Assembly (NCBI GenBank): GCA_905250125.1
Contig: CAJNOL010000305.1
Coordinates: forward strand, 63,774 to 127,773
Source: Rotaria sordida
Lineage: Eukaryota > Rotifera > Eurotatoria > Philodinida > Philodinidae
Length of the DNA: 64,000 nucleotides
Reading direction: 5' to 3'
This document shows, one piece after another, positions 11,249-25,567 of this stretch (positions are counted from its first letter, which is position 1; each line of letters starts with the position of its first letter). The position numbers and the translations under genes were made by a program. The notes under the pieces were generated by a model that was given only the letters and a program-made list of their open reading frames with translations, was not told the DNA's origin and made no database searches.

Positions 11249-13533
11249 AATAATAATGAAGATTAGCACAATAACTTTGAAACAGAAAAATTCTCTCATA
11301 TCTAATTATCATCATCCATCATCAATGAAACTTGACAATATTTTACAACAACAACAAGCAACATTTTTTTGACTATGAAATTCGTAAATGAAATGTTTCA
11401 TTTTCTCTTCTTTTCTAAATAAACAAGAATTCAATGAAACTGTCATTCTTACATAAACGAAAGAGAATCAAATGTAAACATCAATCACTTGATTCATTTG
11501 TACATGTAATAAAATGTTTGATACGTGCCTTTATTGTTCTTTGTGATCCATTCATTGTTTCAAAAAATGAATTAACGCTAATAAAATCAAAAAATTTTAT
11601 ATTTTCATCATTGATGTTAACACATACATTGACCTTGTGAATATCATTACGATGTAGTTTTATTAATGATACATGTCAATTACAATAAATTATGAAATTG
11701 TTGTTTTCTTTGTTTTTTTCTTGTAGCTATTTTCTCTTAACAAGAAGTTAGAAATGTTTGTGAGAAACAGATTAGAAATTAAAATTACATTATAAAGAGT
11801 AAAGTAACTTGTGCTTTTATTTATTCATTTTTTCATTAAATGGTAATTGTAACTACATTGATCAATGATTTCAAGCTCCGAAAACAAATAAATTACGTCA
11901 GAAACGGTTAGAAAAATTATCATATCTGACAAGAAAGCATCGAAAATCGACAGAACTTTTACGCAGTATTCCATGCTTGGAAATCTGCAGTTTTGTATAA
12001 TGCCTTCCGGCTGTTTCCTAATGGAAAAAAACAAGAAATTGGTCGAAAGTCATCAGAAAAATGTGTAGCTTTTTCGATACAGAATACCTATTATGACTTA
12101 TATTTTGACGGCAAGATCATACGCACAATACTAATTAATTATAAGATAATAGAAAACATTGTATCAAAGGAAAACTGTTTCTCAATAATGATAAAATTGT
12201 AATATTTCTAGTTTTAAATGGTATGTATAATCCTTTTTTAATACGTTTATTTCATTGAGTTTTTAGCAAGAGAAGTTTTTCAAAAATTTTGTTCTGAACT
12301 AATTTGATACAGAATTGAATATCTTGAAAAATTGTTAATTTTATTTTTTAATTAAAATTTTTCTGTTTGTGTGAAATTGAAATGGTACAATTTCAAAAAG
12401 ATCACCAGATATAAATGCTCTATCTATTTCGAAGGAATGATACGCGAACTTAACAACGAATAAATACAAAAATTCTTTTATCTATTAATGACAGCTATGT
12501 TACACTAGTATCGTTTTCGATTAATATTGGTTGATATCAGCTAGTAGGAAACAAGAAATCACTATTGAACGATGAAGTTTTGACAAGTAAGAAAATTTTT
12601 CATGGAAATACATCAAAATAAATTTTTAAAACTATTATTGAGTACTTGCTTCAAAGGTAGAGCATAATAGTATTTGATTTTACTGGGCCTATTTGTTAGT
12701 ATTTGAAGTCAGAATTTTGTTTCAAACAATGTTTAGCTTCGCTGCTAGTTAAAATCTTTTTAATTAAAGAATCTTCCTTTTATGATTGTATTTTATCACG
12801 TACATTGTACGAGAGAGTATGCTTAACTGTTAATAACATTAGTTGATCGATTGATACTTGATATTTCGAGATGTAGTGTTACATACTGAAGCTGAAAATA
12901 ATCTTTCCGAGCTATATGAACAAACATAACAGTAGATCGACTAAAGTAATTAAAAGTTCAGTTTATTCTCTCAGTAATGTTGGATAGATAAAATTTTTAT
13001 TAGTCTTTTTGATTTCTTCCAAGTTTTATATTGGAAACAAGATTAGAATTTTTGTGACATTTATATCTTTAAATTCTTCTTTAATCGTTTTACAAGAAAT
13101 AAAGAACTATAAATATTAAAGAGAGTAAAACAAATTAGAATAACTATATTAACAATTTTTGTAATCAAATTGATAAATCCGCAATAGTTTGTGTTATTTC
13201 TAGTTGATATCTACTCAAGTTTCATGACATGATTCATATTATAAACTTTGTTGAATGTTGAAAGATTTAGTTTGAGATTAATTGAAATAATATATTCAAA
13301 AAAATAATTTTACAAAATATTATTTTTCTAAAGCAAAAAAATAAAAGCAAGCAAAGTCAATTCAATTATTCTTAATTAGTAATATTTGTTTCACAAAATA
13401 TGTTATATCAAAGCCATCAATTGGTATTAAAAATAATTATTTTCTAATAAAAATAAACTTGGACATTTTGTGTTCTCATTTGAACTTTTCTTTATCGTAG
13501 TAATAAAACAAAAAAAAACAACAAATATAAGAA
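11249..13533. other. Intergenic, nothing recognised
   Basis: About 2.3 kb of AT-rich sequence. Short frames occur at 11434-11640 and, overlapping on opposite strands, at 11825-12202. None has splice partners, family motifs or codon composition like the neighbouring genes. Confidence 0.6.
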
Positions 13534-14493
13534 TTACTCATTAGAAGTTGTTGTTTTAAATAAATCAACAGGTAATGGTAATTGTTCACCATGTCGATTT
13601 TGAACTAAACGAAAATAACGAGCTGGTAGAAAACCATTTTCATTACCCGGACAAAGTATAACATTATTATTTGATACAAAGAATTTAAAATCATCTAAAA
13701 AAGAAACCAATAAATAATTTATTAAAAAGAAAAATCAAAAGTTAAATTTTTAATCAAACCTTTCAATGCTTTTTCCATATCGATAACAATATATAATTCA
13801 GCATTTGATCGCATTCCTGTTTTTTTGCATAAAGAAAATATTCTTTAAAAAATCAAATTAAATTTATTCTACATACCACTAATAACACCTGATTCTTTAG
13901 GTAATCCAGGAGCAAAATGAATATGTGTTCGATTCATTTTTGATAATCCCTTAAAAAAAAAAAGAAAACAACATGAAGCATAACAAAATCAGAAAAAAAA
14001 ATTTTTGTTCGTTTATACTTTATCTCTAATCGATGGCCAATGTCTCATATAAGTTCCATGTAATACAGTAGGATATTCAGTTGGATCTGTTATTTCTCTC
14101 ATATCAATATTAGCTTCTTCTAATGAATGACCTTGATGTGCACGAATCATTTCTTTACCTGTTGTTTCATCTATTTTAAGACCAAAACGTTGTTTTCCAT
14201 CTATTGCAACACATTGATGAATATCATCAATTGTATATTTATTAGCAAATGATCGATGTCGAAGTACATCATCAACAAATACATAACCATCGGATTGAAA
14301 TTGTAAACCTTCTTTTATAACAGCATGACGAAGAAGCCAAGATAAAGATTTTGATAACTGAATTAATCTTGCATTAGAATTACCAGATGCACCTCGATTC
14401 TATTATAAAATTAATAAAAGAAAAACTATATTAATTAATTAATTAATTAATTAAACTCACACTACGATGATGTTGAATATTTCTTGCTGCCAT
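13534..14493 (-). CDS. TRPT1: tRNA 2'-phosphotransferase (TRPT1/Tpt1/KptA)
   Basis: Transfers the splice-junction 2'-phosphate of ligated tRNA to NAD+, giving ADP-ribose 1''-2''-cyclic phosphate, the last step of one tRNA-splicing route. Exons on the minus strand: 14493-14461, 14399-14019, 13949-13877, 13816-13760, 13694-13534 (705 nt, 234 residues). Family signatures in order: LSKSLSWLLRHAVIKEGL with the catalytic Arg, TVLHGTYMRHWPSI with the HGT motif, THIHFAPGLPKESGVISGMR with the late active-site Arg, and CPGNENGFLPARYF near the C-terminus. Length matches the animal enzyme. The first intron contains a (TTAA)n run. Two intron-containing tRNA-Tyr genes occur in the same window, so tRNA splicing is clearly needed, though which ligation route is used cannot be read here. 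Confidence 0.95.
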
Positions 14494-16205
14494 ATTTATC
14501 TAGAATTAGACGAGTTATTAGTAGCACAGTTTTTTTCATATACAATCGAGTTTTATACCAAAATTACAAAAAAATGACATTATTTGAAGAGTCGAATGAA
14601 TCATGATTCATGGTATTGCATCATATTTTAATAAACGAAAGAAAGAATGTTGTTTTTTTCTCTTATCAAAGACAGGTGTCTAATTATTCATTGTACAAAA
14701 TTACGTCAATTTTAATTAATTATGGTAAGACAGTCTTCTCATAAACCTTTTCATCAAATGACATCATTTTCATTCCAACATTGAATCATACTAATTTTTG
14801 TTTTCAATTACAGATGATTTTATTAAAAGCCTATATCGAGTTAAAAGTGATCATGTATGACGGAAGTTAAATATTAGAGTTTTTTCTGAATATCTTACAA
14901 GCAATGATGAAAAATGTTTTTTCCTCTTTCATTATGTCTACAATAATAAAAATATTAGTAATATGACATACGTTATTGATTTTATTATGTAACTTGAAGG
15001 TGAAAGGAAGCAGCTAAGTATGTTGGCATAATATTTTATTAATAAACCCTTATAGAAACAAGTTGTTGAAAAAAAGCTAGTAGCGCAATCCCTACGAGAT
15101 TAAAATATGAAAGATCATGTAGCTGCTGTCGATAATTACAGGAGATTGCTTTATTCTATCTATTTTGGAACACATTTTTTCATTATTCAGTTACTTTATC
15201 CTTGAGATATACAATAAGGAAGTAGTTTATATATTAGAACGAGACGATCTTTGATCGTATATCACCAACATGTGTCAGTCTCTTATCGAGAGGGAGATCT
15301 TGCACTAAGACGTCTATCAGAGTCCTGCAGGGTAAGGTTGAACTAGAGTGTTGTTCATATTGCTGAAAGTTTTGGGCAAACAATTTCGAAAATATTTCTG
15401 ACATGTTTCTGATTTAGAAGAAGTCGATTATTATGTTAAAGCGAAATTAAGTTTTAGTAAAGAAGAATCAGTATTAGACCGGTAGGAAAAAATGGTCATA
15501 AAACTATCCACAATTTAGTATATTGGAAAATAGTTAATAAGAGCTCTAACAAGTTCAGCCACAAGTCAATATATTTTCAGTACAAGCGGGAGAGTTTTGA
15601 AAGAGAGATGATGGAATTGAGTGGTGACATTATGAGTATCATTTTATTCTGATTAAACTTTTGAAATATGTGATAATTTTGTATTTGATTATTGTTGGAA
15701 ATCAATAAAATATGCTGAAACACAATGAAGAAAACTTCATGTTGACATATGCCAAAACCTTGGAATCTTAGGATAGAATGGGGTTTAGGGAATGGCATCT
15801 AGAGAATAGCGTAAGGCAAGGATACGACAAAAGTCTTAACCTACAGAATTCTGACATCTATAAATCCAAATTTCTATCTCTATACTTCAACACTCCTTTT
15901 AGATCGTAAAACTTCATAGAAATTAGAACTTCTTCATTGTGTTCTTGAATGAATAGCTCCTTTGTTTACACAAAGAAAATTCGATATTTATTAATTCAAA
16001 ATAACTGATTAATTACCTATAATCAAACCTATAAAAATATACAAAATTATCAATACTCCTTGGTCCTTAGATAATCAATATTTTTCTAAAAAACAGAAGA
16101 TATTTAAAATATCTTTATTGATGTTAATTTTAAATGGCTTTAAAAATGGAAAACAATAAAATTGAATTAGATGTTTAAAGAAAAGAAAAACAACAACAAT
16201 AAATT
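14494..16205. other. Intergenic, nothing recognised
   Basis: About 1.7 kb between TRPT1 and DPM1. No exon-like sequence with family resemblance on either strand. A slightly GC-richer patch at 15240-15360 has no tRNA fold or inverted repeat that I can see. Confidence 0.6.
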
Positions 16206-17015
<810 letters not shown>

Positions 17016-17384
17016 TCAAACAAATTTTCACTGAGTAAATTACAAGGATACAAAAGAAAAACAATTTGGCTTTAATAGCCTAGATTAACAATCCATCATG
17101 TATTTATTTTTTTTTGTTCTTTCCTTTTCTCCGGATTGCCAATAATACATTTTTTTTTGTTTTATAAATACACACTCACACACAATAAAGAATAAGTACA
17201 CTGATAGACTCATACGAACGAATAAGAGTTACATAAAAACCAGAATGATGAGCATTGGTGGAAAAAAAAGAATGACCATTTGTTTTTATTGTTTTTTTCT
17301 TACACTTTTCATCTGGCATTTTATACAAAAAAAAAAGAACGCTGAAATTAACACGAAATAAAGATAATATATGGAAATAAATAA

Positions 17385-18441
17385 TTAGAATAATGTGCAA
17401 CATCGATTTGTTTTTCTTGCCTAAAAAGAAAACGAAATAAAAATAAAAATAAACATAAGTAAGTAAAGAATATGTTTGTACCGTTTTATAAAATGCTTTT
17501 GCTTCAAAACTTAAATCACTTGATCGTGCAACTAAATCATCAATTTTTTCACCACGTTCAAGTACATTAACCAATGTATTTTTCTACACATTAAAAAAAA
17601 ACAAAACAACAATGCATCTCTTATTGAAATATTTTTAATAAGAAACTTACAAGAATATCTTTTGTATCATCAAGATCTTTTTGAAGACGCATTAATGGAT
17701 CAGCTTCTTGTGGATTCTAAATTCAAAATTACATAAACAATATTTTATTTCCATATTTATATATCAATATAACCTGATATTTTCTTAAAATTTCACTCAG
17801 TGATGCCATTTTACCTGTTCTAATATAAAAGAAATTTATGTGTGTAGATTTTTTTTTGTTAAGAATAAATCTAACTTACTGTTCACCCATATATGCCCAT
17901 GAAGAAGGTGGATATGCATTAGTAAAATCATCCATAACCTTAAATTAAAAATAAAATACACAATAAAATTTGTAAGAAAAAGAAATATATATATGAAAAA
18001 TGAATACATACTTTACTAAGTAGAGTATGTGCAACTCGTTGTGGATATTCACTATCAGCAATAATAACTGATGCTAAACCATCTGGACGAACATAAACAT
18101 GAACCATAGCTAAAAAAAAATAAAAACATTTATAAAATAGAAAAATAAAATTAATGTTTTTTTTTTCTTTTTTACCATTAACATTTTGATCAGCTTCAAC
18201 GGACTGTCTTGTACCTAAAGTTGTACGTTCAGTAACTGTTCGTGCCGAGAAAACAAGTAATGGTTGTACACTAAAAAGAGAACAAAAAAAAAGAAACATA
18301 ATGTGAAACTAAATTATATTTGAATAAATTTTACCCACGACGTTCAAAATAACCAAAACTTTCAAGATTAAATTCATCTTGAAGTATTTTCACTTTCTTG
18401 TCACCTTCTTTATGTAAAACAAATATTGCCAATAGTTTCAT
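17385..18441 (-). CDS. YKT6: R-SNARE YKT6
   Basis: Prenylated longin SNARE acting in ER-Golgi, endosomal and autophagosome fusion. Eight exons: 18441-18335, 18270-18176, 18109-18012, 17938-17880, 17819-17774, 17716-17651, 17583-17482, 17420-17385 (609 nt, 202 residues; human is 198). The N-terminal longin domain starts MKLLAIFVLHKEGDKKV. The SNARE motif runs from NPQEADPLMRLQKDLDDTKD through VLERGEKIDDLVARS, with the central Arg of the R-SNARE zero layer, to EAKAFYKTARK. The tiny last exon gives NRCCTLF then stop: a CC pair in which the first Cys would be palmitoylated and the second starts a CaaX box (CTLF). Without that last splice the frame reads on into low-complexity sequence, so the 36-nt exon is needed. 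Confidence 0.95.
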
Positions 18442-18559
18442 TGTGAAATTTGATTTTTGTTTTTTTTTTTTGGTTATGGAATTCTTAAATAAGAATGATA
18501 AAGATCTAAATAAAATTATTAAAAAATTAAGAATAATAAAGATAGAATATGAAGAAGAA

Positions 18560-18565
18560 CACGTG
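18560..18565. promoter_or_regulatory. E-box CACGTG upstream of YKT6
   Basis: The palindromic hexamer CACGTG lies about 120 bp upstream of the YKT6 start codon. In AT-rich DNA this is uncommon by chance, but binding is only inferred. Confidence 0.35.
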
Positions 18566-18607
18566 TCAATATAATAATACTTGAAGAATTTTATTACATA
18601 TTATTGC

Positions 18608-18615
18608 TGACGTCA
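18608..18615. promoter_or_regulatory. Consensus CRE/ATF site upstream of YKT6
   Basis: A full palindromic TGACGTCA lies about 167 bp upstream of the YKT6 ATG and 43 bp beyond the E-box. CREB/ATF-family factors bind this octamer in animals. Its use here is inferred from position only. Confidence 0.4.
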
Positions 18616-20691
18616 ACGAGTGGGAGGGCTATTGTCATGACTCAACTATGGGATGATATGGCAGATGGAAACCAATAAAATACTAGTTAAAAAATAAAAA
18701 GATGTCGCCTAATGACAAAATAATGGAAAAATATTTTATATAATGACAAATATTACCATTATTGCCCATTACTCATATCTATTTTGCAGTTACACATGTT
18801 TGAATCATTGAACATCCAGGTTTGCTTAAAGTTGAGTCATTGGTTTGACACAATAAAAAGGAAATAAATTATAAGTTTTGTGTATGTGAGTTCCGTTTTA
18901 TGCAATAACACTAGCTTTGTAAAAGTAGGAGAAGACAGTGAGGAAAACAAGAGAACACATATGCATATATATATATGATAACAAATGATAGATAAAACTA
19001 CTAACACGTATGACAAAAAAGGATAAAGCCATATATGCATTAGTTATCAACATACAAGAGAATGGGAAAAACCTATGAACGATAAATTATAATTCGTAGG
19101 AGAAAAAACACAATATGTAATGTATTCACACATATCGAACAAATTCTGAACATAAATCGTGTTGAAGAAAAATATTGTACGTTATTCGAGTTGCAAAGTT
19201 CATGGAAATAGAGCCTAGATAAGATCGGTTTTTTTTTAACTTTTACTACAATCTATGAAGCGCTTCACTCTGATCAAATTAAGTTCTTGTTTATATATGA
19301 CGAATGAATAGAAAATTGTCTCAGCAAAAAGTATCAATAAGTAGAATAAAAAGAGAATGTTAATATGAATTCTTTCTGAGTCTCAATTTTACTTTTATGA
19401 TCTCATAAAGGTAGACGGTGGTAAATTGCTAAAGAATAATGAACAGTAATCATAATGAAAATCACGTTTCAAGACTTGCTCAAAATTAACATGGATAACA
19501 TATGGTAAGTTTTTTAGAGAATTCAATTGTTATACAATAGGCATGCACCAAATCCAAAATTTGATTCGTGAACTATTCAATCATTCATGATAGACTCGAG
19601 TATTTATGAGATTGTCCAAACATTTCTTGAGCGATATGTGCAATCATGAAGAGACCTTAAAGTTCAGTCGAATTCGGGTATCTGTGATCATTGTTGACTT
19701 TCTTTTAGTTGGATGCTTGTAGTTCTTCTGTTTTTGGAACATTTATTTCATTGTGCGTAGATCTACAATGGTCAACATTGAAATTCTTTCTGTTGGCTTA
19801 TTTCTATGTCCTTTTATTAATCAACTGAAAAATGAATGTAGGTACAACAGAACTCGAACCTTCAGTTGTAAAAGGAAGAGGCAAATATGTCTTCATTCTT
19901 CTAAATCCGTCTCTACTGTGCCTATGTTTCTTTCGTTGTCGTAATTTGTGTCATATATATAATGACTCATATTGAATCATCACATATTTGCCTTTATAGT
20001 TACCATTTATTATGTCAATATTTTTATAGACAATTTTTCTACTATCTTCCCTTTGATATTTTATTTCAAGCTTTTTTTTTTTCTTTAACTTTTCTCCATT
20101 AAGATGTCTGTCAATGTCCACAGACGGTACGATTATATTAACCTAATAAAGCATAAACATAATTACTAGAAATTAGTTAATCCAAAGAAGACATGGTTTC
20201 CGTTTTTTATCAGATTTGAATTAATATCAAATTGAAATTGAACATAAGATTAATAATAAATGAAAAGCATAGTTCCTCTCATTAGAGCGAAAAACATATT
20301 AATTAGAATGAGATGTTTTTATAAAACATTCGTATATATAGATCTTCTAACATTCTTAGATAGTTCTGATCAAAAGTTTTAATAGATATTCTTTTATTTT
20401 GGTTCTTCATCAACCATCGTTTCATATACATGACAGTCTTCAATATGTTCATCTCTGACATATTTCGGAATCATACCACCAAGTAAATTGAATAATAATT
20501 CTCCAAAAAAAAAAAAGTTATATAATTGTTCATGAAAAACTTTATTTATAAAACGTTTCAAATATATGTTAATAGTTAATAAAATAAAAATGAAATCATC
20601 AAAGAAATAACAATGCATATACATATTTGCATTGATCTTCTTTTTTACAATATTGAAAACGACACATTATATTCTACATAAATCAAACATA
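18616..20691. other. Intergenic; one possible short C-terminal exon
   Basis: Mostly unrecognised AT-rich sequence. On the minus strand, 20624-20394 is open and ends with a coding-like tail (GGMIPKYVRDEHIEDCHVY, then ETMVDEEPK and stop). A short ATG frame just upstream (20669-20630, MCRFQYCKKEDQCKY) could be its partner, but I could not find splice sites that keep phase. It may be a remnant or the end of an unidentified gene just downstream of the B-box/CPL cluster. Confidence 0.35.
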
Positions 20692-22770
20692 TTATTTTTT
20701 TTTAAACTTTATTCCGATACGTTCATTTTTTTCAAAAAGAATAGTATCAGATGTAAGAGATTTATTTTTCATGGCATTAAATATTTTTTTTGCAGCATCA
20801 AATTTTAATTTATGATACAATTGAAAATGATTTACCATTGATATTAATGCCACTTGTTTTTTTGTACATGGTATATGTATTAATATAGATAATGATGATT
20901 CTGAACCAAATACATTTGTTGAATTTATTAAAGGACAATCACTAAAATATTCTTGATTCTAGAAAAACAAAAAGTTTTATAAAGAAAAAAAAAAAGAAAT
21001 TTTAAAAATTATTTACAAGAATAATTTCATTTTCAGAAAATAATTTTATTTGATCCGATGATGTTTGACCATTAATAATAGCATTTCTTAATCGAAGTGC
21101 ACATTCAGGTAACATTCGATGGTAACATTCTAAATGTCTAGTTAAGTTCGATTTATTATATGTTGATCCATTACAATCTAAACGTATATTATGTTCAAGT
21201 TTAATACCAAATACATTTGGCCGAAATAATGGACATGAATAAGTTTTCCAAGTATTATTTATTATAAAATTTGACTCATTAGTAGTTATTTCTAAACTAG
21301 AAGGAAAAATATTGAAACATTTAAATGAAGAAAATTTGTTTGTCTGTTTTTTTTGATACTTTGTAATTGGTTCTTCTTTTTTGTCTTGTTTTTCAAATGA
21401 AGAATTTTTTATATGAATTATATATGATTTGATTTGTTCGAAATCATGTTGACCGATATGACATTCATTTTCTTGTTTAGATTTAATTAATTTATGTTGT
21501 TTATCTTTTATTGAAGCATTTGCAGCTTCAGCAAATGTAAGTCGTTTTCGAATTTCTTGTTGGTTTTCATCATACAAACGATTAATACGATCAATTTCAT
21601 ATTGACGACGTTGAATAATCTAATTTTTTTTATTTTGTAAAATAGAATAGAAATGAAAACTCATACTATTGAAGATTTTATTCATTAGGTCAAAAAGAAC
21701 TTATGGAAGAATGTTCTAAGTAATAGTAATGATACAATTTAATACGTAATTGAAGATTTCAAGTTTGAATTTTTGATAAATCTTTAGAGCATTAAGAAGT
21801 TTAAGTACTGATTGAAAAAGAAACAAATATGTTTTATGCAATAACTCTGTCCACATGATAACTATTGGGTATTTATCGAGGAACAGTGAATTAACAGCGA
21901 GTAGTTTTACACTGATTTTTTTACAATATTCTATAAAGGAGAATAGTATACATATATAGAAGAAGGAAGAAAAATAGAAGAGCATAGATAAAAATCCACA
22001 GATGTTCAGAACTGTTGTGAGGCAAACTAAAAGGAGTTTTGATCTAAGTTACGAAAAATGATACGAGATCATCGGTTGTCATACATATAAATTCAAGAAA
22101 ACATCTCCAGACGAAACTCGTAGATTGAATTCATATCTCGGTTATGAGTAAAGAACTTCGAGACTAGTATATTTGTATAGTAGCACGAGCAGGTTGAGTC
22201 GTCTTTTAGAATTAGAGCCAATATATTGAATTTCGACATATGTCAAAGCAATTTCGAAAATTTGAAACCTTGTCAGTTCTCTGATCCTACGGACAGTGTA
22301 GCGCACATTATGTTGAATGGTCCAGCAACAGTTTATTAGTGGTTTTCGTCCGGTTTGAATCTCATGAATAGTCTTAACATTTTTCATGCATTGTAGGAAT
22401 ATGAGGCTCATCAATGGATATTACCTATTACTATTGTCTCGTTAACCATCTTTTCATTTGAATACACATCAATCAATTTACTTTTTTTTCCTAATTTTCA
22501 TTATGAAACTATCTAATTTTAATCTTAAAATCCAAATAAATATCAATTGAAAATCATTAATAATCATTTTATACTCACTTGTGTCTTAGCAAGATTCGCT
22601 TCTTTCATTAAAATACATGTTGATTTATCTAGATGATCGAGTAAATCTGTAAAATCACGTAAAAATATATCACCATGTTCAATTAAATGTACCAAACAAA
22701 CATTTTGCATACAATGATGTATACATGAAGAAAATATATCAAACGAACAGCCAGGATGTTGACATGTCAT
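20692..22770 (-). CDS. B-box-like / coiled-coil / CPL-module protein, paralogue A
   Basis: Three exons (22770-22579, 21619-21017, 20958-20692) give 353 residues; the first intron is about 960 bp. N-terminal Cys/His finger CQHPGCSFDIFSSCIHHC followed by CLVHLIEH, pattern CxHPxC-x7-CxxHC-x4-CxxHxxEH, like a B-box. A charged helical region follows (about residues 40-130, for example IIQRRQYEIDRINRLYDE). Two C-terminal modules each begin CPL and end in an H-x3-H pair: CPLFRPNVFGIK...LTRHLECYH and CPLINSTNVFGS...MVNHFQLYH, each followed by a helix ending in a (R/K)xxxNA(I/M) motif. Stop at 20692. It is the most diverged member of the tandem trio and the only one with a third exon. Function unknown; B-box proteins generally mediate protein contacts. 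No RING domain is present. Confidence 0.75.
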
Positions 22771-22948
22771 TATAATAAAATATCTGAAGAGAAATCATTT
22801 ATTTCAATAATACAAAAAATAGCTAAACAAGAAACAAAAAAAATCATATGACAAGTATAAATTGAAACAAATCTTTGTCTTAATTCCTAATATTCTTCGT
22901 TTGTTTTTGTAATAAAAAAAAAAAAAAAACGAAAACAATGAAAATCAA

Positions 22949-24260
22949 TTAAGTCTTTTCTATCAGTTCTTTAACTTGTGGTGATCGAAGACGATGAACA
23001 ATTTGTAAATGTACTGGTAAAAATTTTTCAGTAACCATATGTGTACATGGTGTAGAACGAATTCCACTTTCTTGTGGTGTATTATTTAATGGACATATTT
23101 GTTTATCATCAATAGTAATTATTTTTGTATTTGAAGGAAATATTATTGTTTGTATTGGATCTAAATTAAGTCTAATAGCATTGATTAATTCATTTGCATA
23201 ATGAATTGTCAAATGATGATAAATATGAAAATGTTTAAATAAATCTCGAATTTTTTTATTCGGAGAACATAAAGGTACATTATGTGATGATAATAAACCA
23301 TAAATATTTAAACTTGTCAATGGACATTGTGTATATAGAATTGGTGTTTGTTGTACATTAATTCTATTTTCTTCTACAGCTAAATTGAAAAATAAGAAAG
23401 ATTTGAACATAAAAATAAATCATATCTTCTTGATTGTGAACATTTTTATCTTAATTGAAGGAGAATAATGTCTGCTACATCCTTTGAGTGAGTCTAGTAT
23501 ATCGTGGATTGTCTAACGTACTTTTTTTTAAACATGTGCTGTAAACGAAAGTATTTGAAGTAATAGAGATGAAATTATACAAATAAAATAGAGGATGTGG
23601 TGTGTATATGTGTGTGATAATGAGGATGAGAAAAAGAAAAAACTCACACCAACACCCTATTCAATTATGTTTGATTGATGACTTTTTTCTACTCAACAAA
23701 TCTTGTCTTAATTCTACAATGCAGCCATTTTCGTGTCTCTCTCTCTCCTTTGGATTCCGCTTTGCGGACGTTTTCCTTAACTAGTTAAAAAAAAGTGTAT
23801 ACAATCAAGATGTAGTTATTAAACAAATAAATAAACCTTTTAAAGAATTCTTATATTGATTTATTTCTTTTGATAATATATCAATTTGTTGAAAATCATT
23901 GTGTGTTAATAAAATTTCATCAGTTTTTATTTGAATTAAATGTTTAGATATTTTATCAAATTTTTCTTTAAACTTATTTATTATAATTAATGGTTGTTCA
24001 ATTTGATTTATTTGTTTTTCATAAGATTGTTTAAGACATTCAAGTTGTTTATATTGTTCGGTAGTAAATTTTTGTTTTTTTGTTTCCATCAAATTTGATA
24101 ATTCATTTGTTGGATTAATTAAATCTTCAAGTAATTCTTCAAATTCGTTTATAAGTGATTTTCGATGTTCATTTATATGTTTTTCACAGAGAGACCAATG
24201 ACAATGATTTGTACATATAGAATGAATAGGATAAGAACAATATGGATGTTCACATGACAT
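22949..24260 (-). CDS. B-box-like / coiled-coil / CPL-module protein, paralogue B
   Basis: Two exons (24260-23837 and 23379-22949) give 284 residues, starting 1.3 kb from paralogue C and ending 178 bp before the start of paralogue A. The finger is CEHPYCSYPIHSICTNHC then CEKHINEH. A coiled coil covers about residues 35-140 (TTEQYKQLECLKQSYEKQIN). CPL module 1: CPLTSLNIYGLLSSHNVPLC ... LFKHFHIYHHLT, then ANELINAI. Module 2: CPLNNTPQ ... CTHM ... LPVHLQIVHRL. The 457-bp intron joins AAA-G to CT with matching phase. The order finger, coil, two C2H2-like modules is identical in all three genes, which argues for tandem duplication. Confidence 0.78.
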
Positions 24261-25567
24261 CTAGAATTTAGAAATTTTTATTAGAAAAAATTATGAAATA
24301 GAAAAATAATGAAAAAAACAAAAAATTTTATTATAGTTTGTTTGGTATTGTCTATGATGATGATGATGATGATTGATTGTCTGAAATAAATAATAAAAAG
24401 AAATAATTACAATTATTTTATCTTCAAACTCGTTCAAGAGAATTTGAAACAGATAGTTTACAATCAAATTAGATTATTTATTATCTTATGAAACGATATC
24501 TCTAGTCAATAGTAGTACGCTTGATGAGAACAGGAAAAGCAAATTAAAAACAATGGTCCTTTCGATGATTGTCCTAGATGATTATTCAAAATGACTTTGT
24601 GTATTCCTATCTGAAAGTAGTGATTTGAAATATAATCTATTAACTATTTAACTAAAAATGATTGTCATATTCGAATTATGTATTTCTTTCTATTGTGCAT
24701 ATAAACAAAACAACAAAGTTTGACTTGAGAGCAACCTTCTTAATGTATTTGTTAGTCTTATCAAAATCTATTTAAAACTAGAATATAGAATCGAATGATG
24801 TTTTATAGAACAGATCGTTACGGAAAGACTATTGAATAATTTAATCAACTATGATTTAATATTCTTGTCTATGAATTTCGATAAAAGACTGAATTACTTT
24901 ATGCTCTGTTAAATATTATTGAAATCGACAAATGGCTGTGTTCAGAGTCTGTACGAAAAATTTAAAAACAAGAAAAGTCGATTGTGGATTTCAGTATTTT
25001 ATCGAACGTAGAAATCGAGAGAATGACATTTTCACAGATATTAAATTCACGTTTCTCGAAAGTATTTATCGACCTCATCAAAGTTCTAAATGATCTCTTC
25101 GAAAGAGAAAATCTCTATAACATACTACTGGATTTCTCTATTTAGGATAGAAAAGATTAAAATGAATCATAATAAATTTAAATAATAATGAAATCTAATA
25201 ACATTTCTTGATATCATTTCGGTTTTATGAACAGCACTGAGTATCATAACTGTCTATGAACATTTTTCATATTAATACATATAAATAAATAATATCGTTA
25301 TTCATAATAACCTCAATGAATTCATTCTAAGAATTATTCTTAACAGAACATAATCAGATTTTCTATTGTATTTAATTGAATTTTTTTTTCTGCTGTGTGT
25401 TAGTTTAATCATTGGAGAGAAGATATTGTTCAAACAACAAAAATACGAAATTATTTTCTTTTTTTTCTCTTTGTTGTAAAAAAGCATTCGATTTCAGCTA
25501 TCAATTTTTAATAATAATCAAATTAAAATAGTATTTTACATACATTGATATTTTTTTTGTTGTCGTT
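24261..25567. other. Spacer between paralogues B and C
   Basis: About 1.3 kb of AT-rich sequence with a (GAT)n microsatellite at 24354-24373. No exon-like sequence. The frame at 25302-25487 has no family features. Confidence 0.6.
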
